This document shows, one piece after another, positions 6,628-7,973 of a stretch of 7,973 nucleotides of DNA (position 1 is the stretch's first letter; each line of letters starts with the position of its first letter). The position numbers and the translations under genes were made by a program. This DNA comes from Sutterella parvirubra YIT 11816 (GTDB taxonomy: Bacteria; Pseudomonadota; Gammaproteobacteria; Burkholderiales; Burkholderiaceae_F). The notes beneath the pieces were generated by a model. The model did no database searches and had not been told where the DNA came from. It saw nothing but the letters and a program-made list of their open reading frames with translations. The DNA is taken from positions 17,934 to 25,906 of the forward strand of contig NZ_JH605014.1 of assembly GCF_000250875.1 (NCBI RefSeq). Reading direction: 5' to 3'.

Positions 6628-6655
6628 TTCGCTTTGGTCTGGTCGCCTCACTGAG

Positions 6656-6687
6656 GCTTGGGTAAGCCGTCAGCGGCTTGCCCAAGC
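6656..6687 (-). repeat. Intercistronic hairpin A
   Basis: Arms GCTTGGG and CCCAAGC (6656-6662 with 6681-6687) and the inner AAGCCG/CGGCTT (6664-6669 with 6674-6679) form a 13-pair stem with one internal mismatch and a 4-base loop. It abuts hairpin B without a spacer. No T tract follows it on the minus strand, so it is not a standard terminator. It ends about 30 bases before the ribosome site of the unrecognised gene. Confidence 0.75.
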
Positions 6688-6711
6688 CCGGTCGGGAGGA
6701 GCTCCGACCGG
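6688..6711 (-). repeat. Intercistronic hairpin B
   Basis: CCGGTCGG (6688-6695) is the perfect reverse complement of CCGACCGG (6704-6711), enclosing an 8-base loop. It directly touches hairpin A, so the two could stack. No T tract follows. Confidence 0.7.
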
Positions 6712-6719
6712 AGAGGGTT

Positions 6720-6756
6720 CGCGGCGTGGCGGCAACCAAGCAGCCGCCGCGCCGCG
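6720..6756 (-). repeat. Intercistronic hairpin C, just downstream of the permease gene
   Basis: CGCGGCG plus GGCGGC (6720-6726, 6728-6733) pair with GCCGCC plus CGCCGCG (6743-6748, 6750-6756), 13 GC-only pairs with one mismatch (6727/6749) and a 9-base loop. It starts 11 bases after the permease stop. It may block 3' exonucleases and so protect the permease message, or partly attenuate transcription, but no T tract follows. Confidence 0.75.
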
Positions 6757-6767
6757 TGGTCAACGTA

Positions 6768-7973
6768 TTAACCGAACATCATCAGAAGGATGGTGATGAC
6801 GAGAGCGGTCGCCGAACCGGCAAGAATCGAGGGACGCTGGAAGGCGTTGGCGGCCTTCAGTTCGGAACCCGGGATCACCGGAATGACGGTCGCAAGAGCC
6901 GCAACCGGCCCCCCCGTCAGGAAGTACTGGATGAGGGCGGCGCCCGAAGCCGCGGCGAAGGCCGAAGCGAAGGGATCACCACCGGCCGCCAGCACGATCT
7001 GGAGGAACGGCACGAGGACGGCCACGCTGGCCGCGTAGGACTGGGTCATGAAGGCGGTGCAGAACGCGACGCCGAACATCACCAGCACGGGCGAGGTCGT
7101 CATGATCGGGGCGACGATTTCGGACATCGTCTGAACCATGCCGATTTCCTTGATGACGGTCGACATGAAGAGGAAGCCGATCGTGGCCACGAGCGGGGTC
7201 GCGATGAGCGAGACGCCCTTCATCATGTCGGCTTCGGCTTCACGGGGCGCACGGTGCGCGAGGAACATCGTGAGCATCGCGGAGAAAAGGCCGACGAGGA
7301 AGATCGGCAGACCAGCCACGAAACCGACGAAGAGAACGACGAACGGCAGGAACGCCTTGAAGGAGGTCGTCGTGTATTCGCGGTTTTCGATTTCAGCCAT
7401 GATCGCGTCGTGCTGGGCCTTGTCGATCTTGACGCCGCGGCGCTTCATGTCGAGCGTGATGCGGATGCCCGAAACGACGAAGATCGAAAGGGCGGCGATC
7501 AGGCCGAGAACGTTGAAGAGGCCGTAGCCGATGCCCGCCGTCGCGAGAATCGCGACCTGGGTCGGGTGCGTGAAGCCCGCGAGGTTGCCGATGTGGCCCG
7601 CATGGGCGATGATGCCGGCGGTCTTGTTCGGATCGACGCCGAGACGAACCGCGGCGGGACCGGTAATGACGGCCGTCACCACAGGCTGCGTGAAGCCGGT
7701 CAGAGCACCGATCACGCCGGCGGCCACGCCACCCGCGCCGGCCACGCCGACACCACCGCCCATCTTGTCACCGATGCGAACGATGTCGCGAATGATGACG
7801 TCGAGGAAGCCCGTCGCCTGCATGATGCCGATGAAGAGCAGGATGCCCGTCATGTCGGCGATCACGGGATTGAGGCCCGAAATAATCATCTTTGTGATGG
7901 TCATGCCTTCGGCGCCCGCCAACGGGAACCCGGCCACAAGCGCGGAAATCGCCGCGCCCGTAATGGCGGTCAG
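6768..7973 (-). CDS. Multi-pass permease of ion-transporter superfamily type, 5' end outside the window
   Basis: The frame is open to the right edge, so the start is missing; 401 residues are visible and end with TAA at 6770-6768. The product is an inner-membrane protein with about ten hydrophobic spans. Two segments look like equivalent re-entrant motifs of the two halves of an IT-superfamily fold: 'GALTGFTQPVVTAVITGPAA', and near the end 'AFMTQSYAASVAVLVPF'. A charged cytoplasmic loop ('TLDMKRRGVKIDKAQHDAI') separates the halves. Dicarboxylate, gluconate, lactate and citrate carriers have this general plan, and I cannot place it in one family. Followed by the unrecognised gene and asparaginase, it most likely imports asparagine, a related amide, or exchanges it for a dicarboxylate. 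A GTG at 7937 is only an internal valine codon and not a credible start, because the frame stays hydrophobic upstream. The operon promoter is not in the window. Confidence 0.85.
   Translation of the reverse strand: MTAITGAAISALVAGFPLAGAEGMTITKMIISGLNPVIADMTGILLFIGIMQATGFLDVIIRDIVRIGDKMGGGVGVAGAGGVAAGVIGALTGFTQPVVTAVITGPAAVRLGVDPNKTAGIIAHAGHIGNLAGFTHPTQVAILATAGIGYGLFNVLGLIAALSIFVVSGIRITLDMKRRGVKIDKAQHDAIMAEIENREYTTTSFKAFLPFVVLFVGFVAGLPIFLVGLFSAMLTMFLAHRAPREAEADMMKGVSLIATPLVATIGFLFMSTVIKEIGMVQTMSEIVAPIMTTSPVLVMFGVAFCTAFMTQSYAASVAVLVPFLQIVLAAGGDPFASAFAAASGAALIQYFLTGGPVAALATVIPVIPGSELKAANAFQRPSILAGSATALVITILLMMFG

Noticed and set aside
3496..6654. A 1052-residue plus-strand open frame antisense to the response regulator, asparaginase and unrecognised gene
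   Set aside because: It crosses three real genes and their gaps, is dominated by R, H, D, G and E as expected of an antisense frame in GC-rich DNA, and has no recognisable domain. The minus-strand genes carry intact motifs and ribosome sites.
7935..7937. GTG as the start of the permease gene
   Set aside because: The same frame continues to the window edge with hydrophobic residues typical of a membrane span, so the true start lies outside.

Overview
The window is GC-rich DNA from a bacterium, most likely a proteobacterium. The gene content fits a betaproteobacterium such as a gut Sutterellaceae member, but this assignment is an inference: no rRNA or other decisive phylogenetic marker is present. 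It looks like ordinary chromosome. I see no insertion sequences, CRISPR array, integrase or phage genes.

Left part (1-971): a minus-strand gene that runs off the left edge looks like the N-terminal region of an RNase R-type exoribonuclease. Divergent from it is a complete tRNA-Leu(CAG) gene with a textbook sigma70 promoter, an A/T tract where an UP element would sit, and a strong intrinsic terminator.

Middle (972-4182): a two-component pair in an unusual arrangement. A large membrane sensor kinase (Cache-like ectodomain, HAMP, coiled coil, GAF-like, PAS, HisKA, HATPase) runs on the plus strand. An OmpR/PhoB-type response regulator runs on the minus strand. They face each other tail to tail with one base between the stop codons, so no terminator can lie between them. 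They are probably cognate partners, inferred from adjacency only.

Right part (4254-7973): a minus-strand gene series, transcribed from the right edge leftward. The order is an ion-transporter-superfamily-like permease (5' end outside the window), a 152-bp gap holding three strong hairpins, a 415-residue protein I do not recognise, and a cytoplasmic asparaginase. A strong UUCG-loop terminator closes the series. The set suggests uptake and deamidation of asparagine or a related amide, with the unknown protein acting on the same substrate or its product. That protein is the best candidate here for undescribed biology. The two-component system borders this unit and might regulate it, but nothing in the sequence proves that.
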